Of a stretch of DNA of 64,000 nt, positions 24,690-35,560 are shown one piece after another (the first letter of the stretch is position 1; each line of letters opens with the position of its first letter). The notes under the pieces were generated by a model. That model was not told where the DNA came from. It saw nothing but the letters and a program-made list of their open reading frames with translations, and did not search any database. Source of the stretch: Diogma glabrata (Eukaryota; Arthropoda; Insecta; Diptera; Cylindrotomidae); NCBI GenBank assembly GCA_963693315.1, contig OY856186.1:380263678-380327677 (forward strand), read 5' to 3'. The position numbers and the translations under genes were made by a program.

Positions 24690-26060
24690 TTGATTAAAAA
24701 TGCGATGTAACAATTTGTATGAATAAACGTTGAATAAAGTTGTAATTATAGTTGAACCCGTTGAAAGTACCAGGTAATAATTTGCATAAATAAACGTTGG
24801 TTATAGTTGAATACGTTGAAAATAAGATGTGTCAACTTGTATAAACAATCGTTGAATCAATTTGTAAATACGGTTGAATATGTGAAAAATACCATACAAA
24901 AATTTGTATATTAAAAAAAACGTTGAATAAATTGCAACTATAGTTGAATACGTTGTAAACTCAATGTAACAATTTGTATAAATAATCGTGGAATAAATTT
25001 GTAACTATAGTTGAATACGTTGGACATACAATGTAACAATTGGTATATATATATGTTGAATAAATTTGTAAATACAGTTGAACACGTTGGAAATTCAAGA
25101 CAACAATCTGTATAAATAATCGTTGAATCAATTTGTAAATACGATTGAATATGTCGAAGATATAATGTAACAATTTGTATTAATAAATGTTGAATAAATT
25201 TGTAAATACAGTTGAATACGTTGAACATACAATGTAACAATTTGTAGGTAACTAAAATTCGTTGCCAAGGGTGCCAATGATGATTCAAATATTGTACAAA
25301 AATTCGTTGTGAACAAAAAGAAACTGCTGATATAAATATTGTACCAAAATATGTTGTAAAAGTTGAAACGGATGACGTAACTATTGTACCAATAATTCGT
25401 ATAAAAGGTTGTCAATGATGATATAACTATTGCATAAAACTTTGTTGTAATAGTTGAAAATGCTGATATAAAAATTGAAGAGAAACTCGTGAGAGTTGCA
25501 ATCGATGATATAAATATCCGATGAAACTTCGGGGTAATAGTTGAAATGCTGATAAAGTTATTGTATAACAATGCGTTGTAAAAGTTGCAGATGACGATAC
25601 AAATACTGTACAAGAATTCGTTGTAGAAGTTGAAATTGCTGATATGAATATTATCCAGAAATATGGTGCAAAAGTGGATAATGATGATGTAAATACTAAA
25701 TAAAAATTCGTGGTAACAGTTGGCAATGATGATATCAATAGTGTACCCAAAAATTCGTTGTTATAATTATTGTACAAAAATACGTTGTAAAAATTGAAAC
25801 TGATGACAGAAACCTTGTACAAAACTTCGTTGTAAAAGTTGGACAGGAATGACACAAATATTGTATAAAACTTCGTTGTAAAATTTGACCATGATGACAC
25901 CAGTTGGATGAAAGTACGTTGCATAAACTTTGATATGCCACTATAGATACTGTATAAAACTTTGTTGTCAAAGCTGACAATGATGATACAAGTTGGATGA
26001 AAATGTGTTGTAAAAGTTTGACAATGAAGGTACAGATCTTGTACAAAAATACGTTGTCAC
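24690..26060 (+). repeat. Degenerate tandem array, interrupted by the hAT element
   Basis: The first half has units around GTTGAATACGTTG with AATGTAACAATTTGTATAAA. The second half has shorter units around GTTGTAAAAGTTGA, GATGATATAA and ATTGTACAAAA. The array resumes at 35615 after the hAT element with the same words (CAATGATGATACAAATATTG). Translated frames through this array are repetitive artefacts, not proteins. Confidence 0.75.
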
Positions 26061-26075
26061 CAGTGGCGTAGCTAG

Positions 26076-26664
26076 CATGGGTGACACCCGGGGCGGATAT
26101 TATGGTGTCACCCCAAGAATGAAAACTGTCAATATTAATAAAAAGCCGATATACGTAATTTATAATTTTATTTAATTAATACAAATTATTTAATTAATGC
26201 AAATGAGCATTATTATTAATAAGTTATATATAATTAAAGTACTGTTTTATTATACATTCTTTCATATTGATGTATGAAAATGAATCTTTTAGGAAAGTAT
26301 CAGCGTCGTCACTCAAAAAAATTAAAATGTATCCAGTTGTATAAAAAAAGAGTATCCAAATGTATACATGATTATTTGATGTTGCTAATTTATTTGAGAA
26401 CGACCTATATTGTGCGGTTTCAGCGCAAAATATACCTGGAATTCCTTTTTTTCATTGCAACGGTTACGGTATAATGCAACCTTAAATGCACTCAATTCAG
26501 AACTGTTTAGAAAAAATGTTATCGTTTTTCCACAACTGTTTATATTTGCTACACTGTTCGCCAATTTTCTGTTCCTTTATCTTCTACTAAAAGAGAATAC
26601 GACGAACAATGTAACACAATTTATTAACATTTTCAAATGCATTTAATGCATTTTATACACAATG
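26076..26664. other. hAT left interior, no gene
   Basis: AT-rich filler between the hAT left end and the LINE tail. It begins with GGTGTCACCCC (26103), a sub-terminal echo of the motif in the right-end array. Short plus-strand frames have no recognisable domain. Confidence 0.5.
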
Positions 26665-26819
26665 TTTTTTTTTTTTTTTTTTTTATTAATCAGTTAGACA
26701 TGTTTAGCACACTAAATATGAAATATTCATTATTTAGACTCTTTGAATATCCGAAGATACCATGTCAACTATAAAGGAAGGAGATGAGGAAAATGGAAGG
26801 AATGGGGATATAGGGATAA

Positions 26820-29240
26820 CTATACTAATTTTTTTAACTGATGATGGACATTTTCTTTAAATGCCTGAGGAGAAAATTCATCGGGAAATACAGAGGAGGG
26901 CAATGAGTTCCATAATTTGGCCACTCTATTGAAATAGTCGTTTTGGAAGGACACAGTTCTACAACGAGGTATTTGTACAACAAATGGATGGGATAACTCG
27001 GCAGCTCTTGTTTGTCGATTATACTGCGCACACGATGGAAGAATATTTTGAATTTCCTTAGAGGAGAATTCGCTAAAGTTATATTTATAGTATATTGACA
27101 ATTCAGCCACATTTCTTCTGTGCTGGAGTGAATCAAGCTGGTCCGTTAGTTCGGTATTACCAATCAACCGTATTGCTTTTCTCTGTACAGAGTCTAAACA
27201 ATTTATTGTTGACTGACAAGCACCTCCCCAAACATGACAGCAGTACTCCATACATGGACGAATAAAGGACTTGAAGATTAGCAGAATTTGCTCGGGATTG
27301 AAATACTTTTTACATCGACTCAAGAATCCTAATTTTTGCATTGCAGATTTAGCGAGGTTGAACACATGTTTATTCCATTTCAGGTTATTTTGAATATCCA
27401 CTCCAAGAAGTCTAATTGATTCAACCTCACGCAATTCTTCTTGGTTTATTTTAATAGGAAAACTTTTATGTCGCTCTATTCGTGAAAGACGGCATAATTT
27501 GGTTTTGGTTGGATTAAATGAAACGAGATTACGATCACCCCATTCCATTATACGCTCCAGATCTTTGTTGATGGAATCAATTAGCAATTCTCTATCAGTG
27601 GTAACTGCAGTATGAGATCGAAATTTAGGAGATGCATGTGATGCATGTAATGTGCTGTCATCAGCAAAACTATGGATTGGGTGCACTGTGGAAATAAGTA
27701 AGTCATTAATGTATAGAAGAAACAAGGTTGGTGAGAGTGCAGAACCTTGGGGAACCCCAGCATTGGTTGTGAAAATATTGGATGTGATACCATCTAAATT
27801 AACATGAAATTTGCGACCTGTAAGAAAACTATGAATCCATGAGACAGTAAGATGGTCTATGCCATAAGATTTTAATTTAGCTATAAGATTTTTATGCCAC
27901 ACTCTATCAAATGCTTTAGAAATGTCAAGTGAAATACTGAATGTTTCACCGTGGTTTTCCAGCGATTTGTTCCAGAGATGGGATACGTAGGCTAACAGAT
28001 CACCTGTTGCATGACTTCTACGAAAACCATACTGCTTATCATCAATAATTCGCGACATTTCCAAATAATCTATCAAATTGTAGTTAACATATTTTTCAAA
28101 TATTTTAGCTAAAACCGACAGAATTGCAATTGGTCTATAATTGTTAGGGTCTATCTTACTGCCTTTCTTTGATATGGGTTGAACGCTGGCCAGTTTCCAA
28201 GAATCGGGAAATATTCCGGTTTTATAAGATAAATAGAAAATTTTTGTTAAAATTGGAGCTAGTTGCCTAGCAAAGTTTTTAAGAATGAGGGGTGGAATAC
28301 CGTCTGGGCCAGCAGATTTGTTGATATTGATAGAAAGAAGCATTTTCCGTACAATATTGCAACGAAAAATAATTGGTTTCATTTTCGTTACAACTGGGGG
28401 AATGAGTGTAGGAGAATGGGGGGGTTCAACTATGTTTGAGTTTTCTGCGAAAATACGACCCAAAAGATCCGCTTTCTCTTTCGAGTCGCTCACGGGAATG
28501 TCATTCAGAACTAAGGTTGGAATAGAGGATCGAGTAAAATTGCTCTGGACTGATTTAACTGCCTGAAAGAAACTACGTGAGCCAGATGGGTGCTCGGCGA
28601 ATTTCTTTGCTTTCTTCTGGATAAACGCGTCTTTGTCCAAGTCTATTTTGAATTTACTAATATTTCTGGCTTTCTTATAGGCGCTATGGGTTTCAGGTGT
28701 TTTATTAGCGTTATACGTCTTGAATGCTTTGCGTTTATTCCTCACTGCCTCATCAACATCCCGTGTGAACCAAGGCTCAGTTTTAGGAGTGATTAATCGA
28801 TTTGGAATAAACCGCCGCATTCCTTCTTTTATGATTTCAGAAATTCTTATTACCGATGTGCTAGGATCTTGATCAACACAACAAATAGTTTTCCAAGGAG
28901 TTTCGTCATAAAAGTTTCTCAGTCCCTCCCAGTCAGCGCGTTTATAGTTCCAAACCCGGCGAGGATTTGCTTTAATTTGTGTCGGTGATGTAAATTGCAC
29001 TATTGCTGATATTAGTAAATGGTCCGATGTTCCGAGGGGTTGTTCACTTTTTGTCTTCGTAGTATCTGGTTCGTTTGTCAAAAACAGATCCAGCAAATTA
29101 TTGTTATGATGTGAATTGTCTGCGATTCTAGTGGGACACTCTATCATTTGCGTCAAACCGTGATAATCTGCGAGTATCAGTTCGGCTTGTCTTCCTACGT
29201 CGTCAGTGCGCGATGAATACTTAAGCCATTCTTTATTATG
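26820..29240 (-). CDS. LINE ORF2 fragment: endonuclease C-terminus and reverse transcriptase
   Basis: Uninterrupted frame of about 805 aa from the fold-back edge to the stop. It begins inside the endonuclease (HNKEWLKYSS), with GTSDHLLISAIV as the SDH motif. RT motifs in order: NYRPIAILSVLAKIFEKY, ISLDISKAFDRVWHKNL, AGVPQGSALSPTLFLLYIND, SFADDSTL (catalytic FADD) and IRLLGVDIQNNLKWNKHV. The C-terminus (CMEYCCHVWGGA, then QRKAIRLIGN, ending HHQLKKLV) is as in CR1/Jockey-type ORF2. It has no true start codon; the apparent upstream start is in the fold-back. It would make no complete protein but shows little decay in RT. Confidence 0.88.
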   Translation of the reverse strand, partial: HNKEWLKYSSRTDDVGRQAELILADYHGLTQMIECPTRIADNSHHNNNLLDLFLTNEPDTTKTKSEQPLGTSDHLLISAIVQFTSPTQIKANPRRVWNYKRADWEGLRNFYDETPWKTICCVDQDPSTSVIRISEIIKEGMRRFIPNRLITPKTEPWFTRDVDEAVRNKRKAFKTYNANKTPETHSAYKKARNISKFKIDLDKDAFIQKKAKKFAEHPSGSRSFFQAVKSVQSNFTRSSIPTLVLNDIPVSDSKEKADLLGRIFAENSNIVEPPHSPTLIPPVVTKMKPIIFRCNIVRKMLLSININKSAGPDGIPPLILKNFARQLAPILTKIFYLSYKTGIFPDSWKLASVQPISKKGSKIDPNNYRPIAILSVLAKIFEKYVNYNLIDYLEMSRIIDDKQYGFRRSHATGDLLAYVSHLWNKSLENHGETFSISLDISKAFDRVWHKNLIAKLKSYGIDHLTVSWIHSFLTGRKFHVNLDGITSNIFTTNAGVPQGSALSPTLFLLYINDLLISTVHPIHSFADDSTLHASHASPKFRSHTAVTTDRELLIDSINKDLERIMEWGDRNLVSFNPTKTKLCRLSRIERHKSFPIKINQEELREVESIRLLGVDIQNNLKWNKHVFNLAKSAMQKLGFLSRCKKYFNPEQILLIFKSFIRPCMEYCCHVWGGACQSTINCLDSVQRKAIRLIGNTELTDQLDSLQHRRNVAELSIYYKYNFSEFSSKEIQNILPSCAQYNRQTRAAELSHPFVVQIPRCRTVSFQNDYFNRVAKLWNSLPSSVFPDEFSPQAFKENVHHQLKKLV

Positions 29241-30002
29241 AAATGAAATCAATAATTTAAATTAATAAATTATTGTTAAATTGAATCACCAAACAATCTT
29301 TTTACTAAGTATATTTATTTATGACGCGTTTCGAATATTAAATATTCATCATCGGTACAAAAAATATGACTAAATCTAAATAAAAACAAATATTCATTCT
29401 TTAAATTTTGATTGAAAAAATGGCATACTAACATTTTATGAATTAAATAGTTTAAAATAATTTTCATACGTATAAAATTTACTTGTTTTTTAAAAAATAT
29501 GACATACTGATCAAAATACTATGAATAAAATATAAATGAATTATAAATTATATAATTATATTTTATTATAAATAAAATATAAATGATATTATTTAATTAT
29601 AAATGAATTGATCAAAATACTATGAATTTTTATTCATAGTATTTTGATCAGTATGTCATATTTTTTAAAAAACAAGTAAATTTTATACGTATGAAAATTA
29701 TTTTAAACTATTTAATTCATAAAATGTTAGTATGCCATTTTTTCAATCAAAATTTAAAGAATGAATATTTGTTTTTATTTAGATTTAGTCATATTTTTTG
29801 TACCGATGATGAATATTTAATATTCGAAACGCGTCATAAATAAATATACTTAGTAAAAAAGATTGTTTGGTGATTCAATTTAACAATAATTTATTAATTT
29901 AAATTATTGATTTCATTTAATATACAACAACTTGGAGATCAAACAAAATACCTTTTTATTTATTTAATTTTTTACAATAAATAAAAATTTATTTGAAACA
30001 TG
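29241..30002. mobile_element. Fold-back (long inverted repeat) element inserted in the LINE endonuclease
   Basis: Arms begin AAATGAAATCAATAATTTAA (29241) and end with its complement at 29918; the arms are about 300 bp, near-identical, with an AT-rich spacer of about 70 bp around 29525-29620. About 84 bp of extra sequence (29919-30002, including CAACTTGGAGATC) follows before the target. TTTATTATG occurs at both borders (29232-29240 and 30003-30011). The LINE reads GDFNIHNK on one side and HNKEW on the other, so removal of the insert and one TSD restores continuity. A diverged form of the extra segment occurs at about 33410-33430. Confidence 0.85.
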
Positions 30003-30255
30003 TTTATTATGAATATTAAAGTCTCCAAGAATGGCCAGTCTTGCTTTGGGGTAGTCCGTGGTAATCTTGTCTAGACTAGCCGATATTTGATCGAAAAAGG
30101 GACATCCTGGGGGAGAATTTGGGGATCTATATAATCCTATTATAAACATAGTTTCATCAACACCTGAGATCTTCAGTGCTATAGAACTATGGTGCTTAGA
30201 GTTCTTGCGAATAAATTGTATCCATTCCAGTAGTTTTGCGAATTTTTGGTACCCA
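30003..30255 (-). pseudogene. LINE endonuclease fragment (upstream part)
   Basis: Same frame reads FAKLLEWIQFIRK, then FIIGLYRSPNSPPG (YR.P motif) and AILGDFNIHNK (GD.N motif), and then breaks at the fold-back. It is the N-terminal neighbour of the RT frame at 26820-29240. Upstream sequence is not LINE-like, marking the 5' truncation. Confidence 0.8.
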
Positions 30256-30392
30256 GTATCCCTTTAATAAATTTTTTAAATAATGTATCCAAATTAATAC
30301 AAATGTATACAAGTGGCAACCCTGGAAAGTATAGTAAAAGAAAAATAAGAGTAGAATTAATATACTCTCACATACATATTATATACATACAC

Positions 30393-32798
30393 TTAAAATC
30401 TCTTCTTTCTAGCTTTAACAGCTGCAAACTCAGAAATCACAACTTTAAAATTTATATTTTGTGCTGCCTCATGTTCTATAGTTAATATGCCAAGATTTGT
30501 AAGCCTCGTTTGGGTCATTGTTGCCCGCAAGTAATTTTTAATTAATTTTAATTTGCTGAAACTCCTCTCACACGAAGCAACTGATACGCAAATAGTCATA
30601 AATAACTTTAGTGCGACCATAAGATTCGGAAGAGATTCTGTAAAATCCCATTCCACGATGAATTTCAAAAAGTCTAGGCACACCCAGTTAGAAACTGTAA
30701 CATTGGTCGCTTTTGAATGCCTCCTCAACCTTTGTATCTCTGTGAGGAGTCCCGTTTCCGATACCTCATCATAAAAATTGGTAAATTTTGATACAGATAA
30801 TTTCAACTCTTCACTGTTCGCCAAAAGCAAAGTCTTTGTCTGAACAACCTCGAACAATGAAGCAACATCTTGAACTGACTTCAGTCTTGTTCGGAGCTCA
30901 ACACTGAATCGGTCAAGACATTCCAACATGTCCTTTTTAAGTTCAGCTCTCAGTGTCAGTCCAACATCTGGAGCCAACTCACCAGCCATTCGTTTTTTAC
31001 GACGAATTCGTCTTTCCATTGGAATGTCATAGCTCTCCGATTTCGTCGCAACAAGATCTATTGCCTGTTCTACAATGTCATTTCGTTTTTCTTCAATACA
31101 AAGACGAAGTGACTCTTTTTTTGTAATTAATTGATCAATATTTAAGCCTTTGCTTTGCAATCCAATCTGAGCACAATTTATTTCCCTAAGAACATCATTC
31201 CAAAACAAAAGATAGCAAAGAAACGTAAAATCACACACTGCATGCATAAGGTTGTGTTCAGCGCCTCTAGTGTCTACATTTTCTTGTTGATCACTTAGCT
31301 TCTCAATTGCAGCCACAATCCCATCAAAATTTTCGGCCAATACTTTCACTGCAGCATAATGAGCACTCCAACGCGTTGTTGAGAGTCTTTTAACAGTTGT
31401 TTTGCTGTGTTTAACAAGCACTTCCCAGCGGCTAGTCGAAGCAGAAAAAAATGTAAAAATGGCCTCCACTGTTCCGAAAAACGTTACACAAGCTACATTT
31501 TGTGCAAATGATTGTTGGCCACATAAATTAATTGAATGATCTATGCAGCCCACAAAAATTGCTTTGTTATTATTTGCTTTAATAATAGCTTGCACTCCTC
31601 CGTGTATACCACTCATAACAGCTGCATTATCATTACCTTGGGAACGACAATTCATTACCTCTAAACCGTCATTTTTAAGGTTTTTAAGAATTTCATCGCT
31701 TAAATCAGCGGCTTTTTTTCCATGTAAAGAAAAAAATCCAAGGAATACTTCTTTGACTTCCACTTTTCTACCATCAATTTTCACATAACGAATCACTTCA
31801 GACATTTGATCAATATGTGAAATGTCAGGTGTGCTATCAAACACAATTCCAAAATATTTAGCTGATTCAATTTCGTTGACAAGCTTAAACTTTACGTGGT
31901 TCGCTAAAACATTTATGAACTCATTTTGTATATCTGGTGACAAATATGATACTTTTGGTGATTTGTCATGCTCCAAATTCAAAATGTGTTCTTTTAACAC
32001 TACATCATACTTTGACAATAGATTGACTAGTTCTAAAAAATTGCCTTTATTTGAAGAACTTTGTCCTTCATCATGTCCCCGAAATGCTAGGTTTTGTTTA
32101 GATAAAAAGAAAGTTATATCCAATAATCTGGATAAAAGATGTTTCCACTTCTGTTTTTCATTATCTATTAATTGTAAGGCTGCGTCTCCTATCGTTTTAT
32201 GACATTTCAACCTCATTTCCAAAGTTTTCCACTTTTCAAAATTCTCCAGATGTTCATTTGAAGTTTCATGGTCGGCTACTTTGGGATTTAGCTTCCGCCA
32301 CTTCTGAAATTCAGTCGTAAATGCTGAATTTATATTACAACTATTGGTGACAGCAAATATACGACAGCAGAAGCAGTACAGGCTATTATTTATAGAAGAA
32401 TAAACCATCCATGACCGCAGAATTTTTTCTCCATTAGGCATCACTTTATGAAACCATTCTTTAGAAAGATGGCGAACATTACCTTTTGTGTCTAACCCGG
32501 GTCTAGATACAGTAGCAAACGGCCCTTCTCTATTTTGAAAATGTTCACTTCCTTTTTTTATGATTTCAATGCGAACATTATCAGAGACGGGTATATTCCA
32601 ATGTGATACATCTCTTAAGTCCTTAAGTTTATTTACGTGAGAATCAGTTTCTTTTGATAAGCTTTGGCTATCATCAGGTTTTGTAACATATTTATAAATC
32701 GATCCAGATATGCTCTGAACATCATCTATTTTAGCCTGTTTGGCCTTTATCTGCTGGAACCCGCTTTTTCTTTTAGAAGTATGAACTCCTCGTGGCAT
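30393..32798 (-). CDS. hAT (Tip100/ZMYM1-like) transposase, 801 aa
   Basis: Would cut and rejoin the hAT ends in the nucleus. It starts at ATG 32798 (MPRGVHTSKRKSGFQQ) and is open to the stop at 30393. Domains: basic N-terminus; TTF-type zinc finger around residues 95-170 (EWFHKVMPNGEKILRSW, then YCFCCRIF); DUF4371-type RNase-H-like core with FDSTPDISH (first catalytic Asp, about residue 317), SQGNDNAAVMSGIHGG (second Asp) and FVGCIDHSINLCG; a helical insertion; and C-terminal hAT dimerisation region with VASCERSFSKLKLIKNYLR (conserved Glu of the SER.FS-type motif). Length and order match full Tip100-type transposases. No obvious lesion, so it may be active. Sole large gene of the element at 26061-35614. 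Confidence 0.92.
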   Translation of the reverse strand: MPRGVHTSKRKSGFQQIKAKQAKIDDVQSISGSIYKYVTKPDDSQSLSKETDSHVNKLKDLRDVSHWNIPVSDNVRIEIIKKGSEHFQNREGPFATVSRPGLDTKGNVRHLSKEWFHKVMPNGEKILRSWMVYSSINNSLYCFCCRIFAVTNSCNINSAFTTEFQKWRKLNPKVADHETSNEHLENFEKWKTLEMRLKCHKTIGDAALQLIDNEKQKWKHLLSRLLDITFFLSKQNLAFRGHDEGQSSSNKGNFLELVNLLSKYDVVLKEHILNLEHDKSPKVSYLSPDIQNEFINVLANHVKFKLVNEIESAKYFGIVFDSTPDISHIDQMSEVIRYVKIDGRKVEVKEVFLGFFSLHGKKAADLSDEILKNLKNDGLEVMNCRSQGNDNAAVMSGIHGGVQAIIKANNNKAIFVGCIDHSINLCGQQSFAQNVACVTFFGTVEAIFTFFSASTSRWEVLVKHSKTTVKRLSTTRWSAHYAAVKVLAENFDGIVAAIEKLSDQQENVDTRGAEHNLMHAVCDFTFLCYLLFWNDVLREINCAQIGLQSKGLNIDQLITKKESLRLCIEEKRNDIVEQAIDLVATKSESYDIPMERRIRRKKRMAGELAPDVGLTLRAELKKDMLECLDRFSVELRTRLKSVQDVASLFEVVQTKTLLLANSEELKLSVSKFTNFYDEVSETGLLTEIQRLRRHSKATNVTVSNWVCLDFLKFIVEWDFTESLPNLMVALKLFMTICVSVASCERSFSKLKLIKNYLRATMTQTRLTNLGILTIEHEAAQNINFKVVISEFAAVKARKKRF

Positions 32799-34705
32799 AT
32801 TTATTTGTTGGGATATTTGCTAGACGAAATCTAAAAAAATATTTTTAGCTATAGTAGGTATCAGCAAACCTATAATTCTAAATATATTTGTAGGATACAT
32901 ATGTCTATTTCATAATAAGTACACTGTGTTAACGATTAAATACACTACCAGAGTTAATTTATTTAAAATTCCTTGCAACAACTTATATTAAACAATATTT
33001 GATAAAATGGAATATACAAATCATATGCTTAATATTATTAGGAACCATTTAAAAATATATAAATATAAAATCCATCTCTTAGAATTTTATATAAAGTATT
33101 GAAATCAAAATTAAATATCCAATTAGAATCATGCTCAATAATTTACAAATTTAATTGTGATTCTTTTGAAAAATTTTACAACTGGAAAACCGGAAAATGT
33201 TTTAAAGACTGATTTAAGGAATATTGTCTAAAAATCTAAGAAGAAAAATAATCAAAATTTAAAGTCTATTTTTAAATTTAAAGTCAAACCATTTAGTTAA
33301 TAACAATCATAACTACACCACTTTTAAACAAAATTTGAAGGCTTTACATTTATGTTACAAGGATCTTTTAAATAAATTTAGTTCAAATAAATTATTATAT
33401 TAGTAAATAAAAACAACTTGGAGACCAAAATCATTTTATATTTTAATTTTTTTTTTAAATAAATAAAATACTAAATTTTTTGCTTTAGTTTTATTTTAAT
33501 TTAACCCAATTAAATTCTCTAAAATGTAATGACATCATTCAATTTCACCAATAACATTTGAATTATATTAATAACAAATCATTATACTTCTGGCCTACTG
33601 GGATATTAAAAATTATCAAATAATTTTTGAAATAGTTAACTGATATGGTTGGCAGTAGGCCAACGTATAATTCATAAAAAATATATAAAGAAATGAAAAA
33701 TGGCAAAAAAATTTCTAAACGAATTCCCCTCGTTCGTTGATAAATTCTCATAATTTTTTGGAAAATATCTACAGTGGTATTAATAATATATCAAGTGGTA
33801 TTAATAATAGCCATCGGCCTACGGTTTCGTGCTATTATCAATATATGTATTTGCATTCGAAATTTTTAAAAGATTATTTCGAATTATCACCGCCCTTGGA
33901 TGATTACTACTGATAATTTTTTAAAATGTTTAATATCTGATAGTTATGTAATCCAAAGAACACTGAGTAAAACTTTAGTTTTGATATATGTACTATCAAT
34001 TGCTTAATGCAAAGCAATTCTATAACAATTGCTTTTTAACGCACAGGGTTATACTTTTTATTGCATTTTGGGTTGTTTTAAAAATCGCGAAACCGTTTTT
34101 CAATAAAATTAAAATAAATGAAAAGTTTGCAAAAATTGGCATCATAAAATTCTAATTTACAATTAAAATGAATTGAAAAAATTAAAGTCAGATTAATCCT
34201 CAATAATAATAATATGCCCAAAAACCTAAACTTTACATCCTGAAATTTCGTTTTTTCTACTAATATAAGCCGTGTTCGATTTGACTGAAGCAACTTATAC
34301 AACTGATAAATTGAATGCAATTGTTGTTGTTTTTTAAGTTGTTTCAGCCAAATCGAACGTACCTATTCTCTTCTACTAATATAGCCAAGAACGTAAACGC
34401 AATATATCTTGTAGAACCATCAAGACCTAGGAACACTAAAATGTAATCTAATTTTGCTTTAGTTTAGATTAATTAATCCTTCTTAGTTTAAAAAGTAAAC
34501 TGAAATTTTTATCATGTCTTTGGATTTGTACTAACATAAAAAGACGTTCAACAAACCATCCCAAATAATAACTCAAGTAATCACTCAAGAATTTTAAAAA
34601 GTAGAATAGAACCAATAGGACACATTTATAAGCTATTTTGAACCAATAGGACACATTTATAAGCTATCACAATTTATAAATTAAAATTAAATGGATAACC
34701 TGGTT
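32799..34705. other. hAT right interior, no gene
   Basis: AT-rich sequence between the transposase start and the subterminal array. It would hold the promoter, but no element could be assigned. It contains a 31-bp direct duplication around 34609-34670 (ACCAATAGGACACATTTATA) and the hairpin listed separately. Confidence 0.5.
34274..34358. repeat. Imperfect hairpin
   Basis: GTTCGATTTGACTGAAGCAA and its near-complement GTTTCAGCCAAATCGAAC are separated by about 45 bp; both sides are flanked by CTTCTACTAATATA or TTTCTACTAATATA. May be a tiny inverted-repeat insertion. Confidence 0.5.
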
Positions 34706-34707
34706 GA

Positions 34708-35560
34708 AATGGTTTCGAAGTGATTTATCGTTGAAAACATTGTGATGGTTTGTTTAAGTTTTTTACGTTCGGGTGTCACCCCAAAACGGTTTCGAAGTGA
34801 TTTATCATTGAAAACATTGTGATGGTTTGTTTAAGTTGTTTACGTTCGGGTGTCACCCCAAAACGGTTTCGAAGTGATTTATCGTTGAAAACATTGTGAT
34901 GGTTTGTTTAAGTTGTTTACGTTCGGGTGTCACCCCAAAACGGTTTCGAGGTGATTTATCGTTGAAAACATTGTGATGGTTTGTTTAAGTTTTTTACGTT
35001 CGGGTGTCACCCCAAAACGGTTTCGAAGTGATTTATCATTGAAAACATTGTGATGGTTTGTTTAAGTTGTTTACGTTCGGGTGTCACCCCAAAACGGTTT
35101 CGAAGTGATTTATCGTTGAAAACATTGTGATGGTTTGTTTAAGCCTTTTACATTCGGGTGTCACCCCAAAACAATTTCGGAGTGATTTATCGTTGAAAAC
35201 ATTGTGATGGTTTGTTTAAGTTTTTTACGTTCGGGTGTCACCCCAAAACGGTTTCGAAGTGATTTATCATTGAAAACATTGTGATGGTTTGTTTAAGTTG
35301 TTTACGTTCGGGTGTCACCCCAAAACGATTTCGAAGTGATTTATCGTTGAAAACATTGTGATGGTTTGTTTAAGCCTTTTACATTCGGGTGTCACCCCTA
35401 AACAATTTCGGAGTGATTTATCGTTGAAAACATTGTGATGGTTTGTTTAAGTTTTTTACGTTCGGGTGTCACCCCAAAACGGTTTCGAAGTGATTTATAG
35501 TTGAAAACATTGTGATGGTTTGTTTAAGTTTTTTACGTTCGGGTGTCACCCCAAAACGGG
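34708..35560. repeat. 77-bp subterminal tandem array of the hAT (about 11 copies)
   Basis: Unit starts at AACGGTTTCGAAGTGATTTA (for example 34785 and 34862, spacing 77) and ends CGTTCGGGTGTCACCCC. Copies differ by single bases (TTATCATTG or TTATCGTTG; AAGTTTTTT, AAGTTGTTT or AAGCCTTTT), with some variants alternating. Every unit carries GGGTGTCACCCC, the same core found in both hAT ends. Repeated subterminal motifs are known transposase-binding sites in other hAT elements; binding here is inference. Confidence 0.9.

Larger units (their letters stand above)
26665..30255 (-). mobile_element. 5'-truncated CR1/Jockey-group LINE nested in the hAT
   Basis: The minus-strand 3' end is a 20-nt poly(A) (T run at 26665-26684). 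The coding part covers the RT and most of the endonuclease, the latter split by a fold-back insertion at 29241-30002. ORF1 and the N-terminus of the endonuclease are missing past about 30255, a typical 5' truncation. A second, more damaged copy lies at 54568-59767. Confidence 0.85.

Noticed and set aside
24938..26046. Several 100-165-aa minus-strand frames rich in Tyr, Ser, Thr
   Set aside because: They overlap in several frames across a degenerate tandem array; translated repeats, not a gene.
28285..28796. Plus-strand frames opposite the LINE RT, and similar antisense frames at 31543-32202, 37568-37759 and 39188-39418
   Set aside because: Shadows of well-supported genes on the other strand.
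29241..29252. RT frame starting inside the fold-back
   Set aside because: The apparent start (TTG) is fold-back sequence; the LINE frame really begins at the insertion border.
34708..35560. CRISPR-like regular repeats
   Set aside because: Repeats are contiguous 77-bp units without unique spacers and lie in a eukaryotic hAT element.
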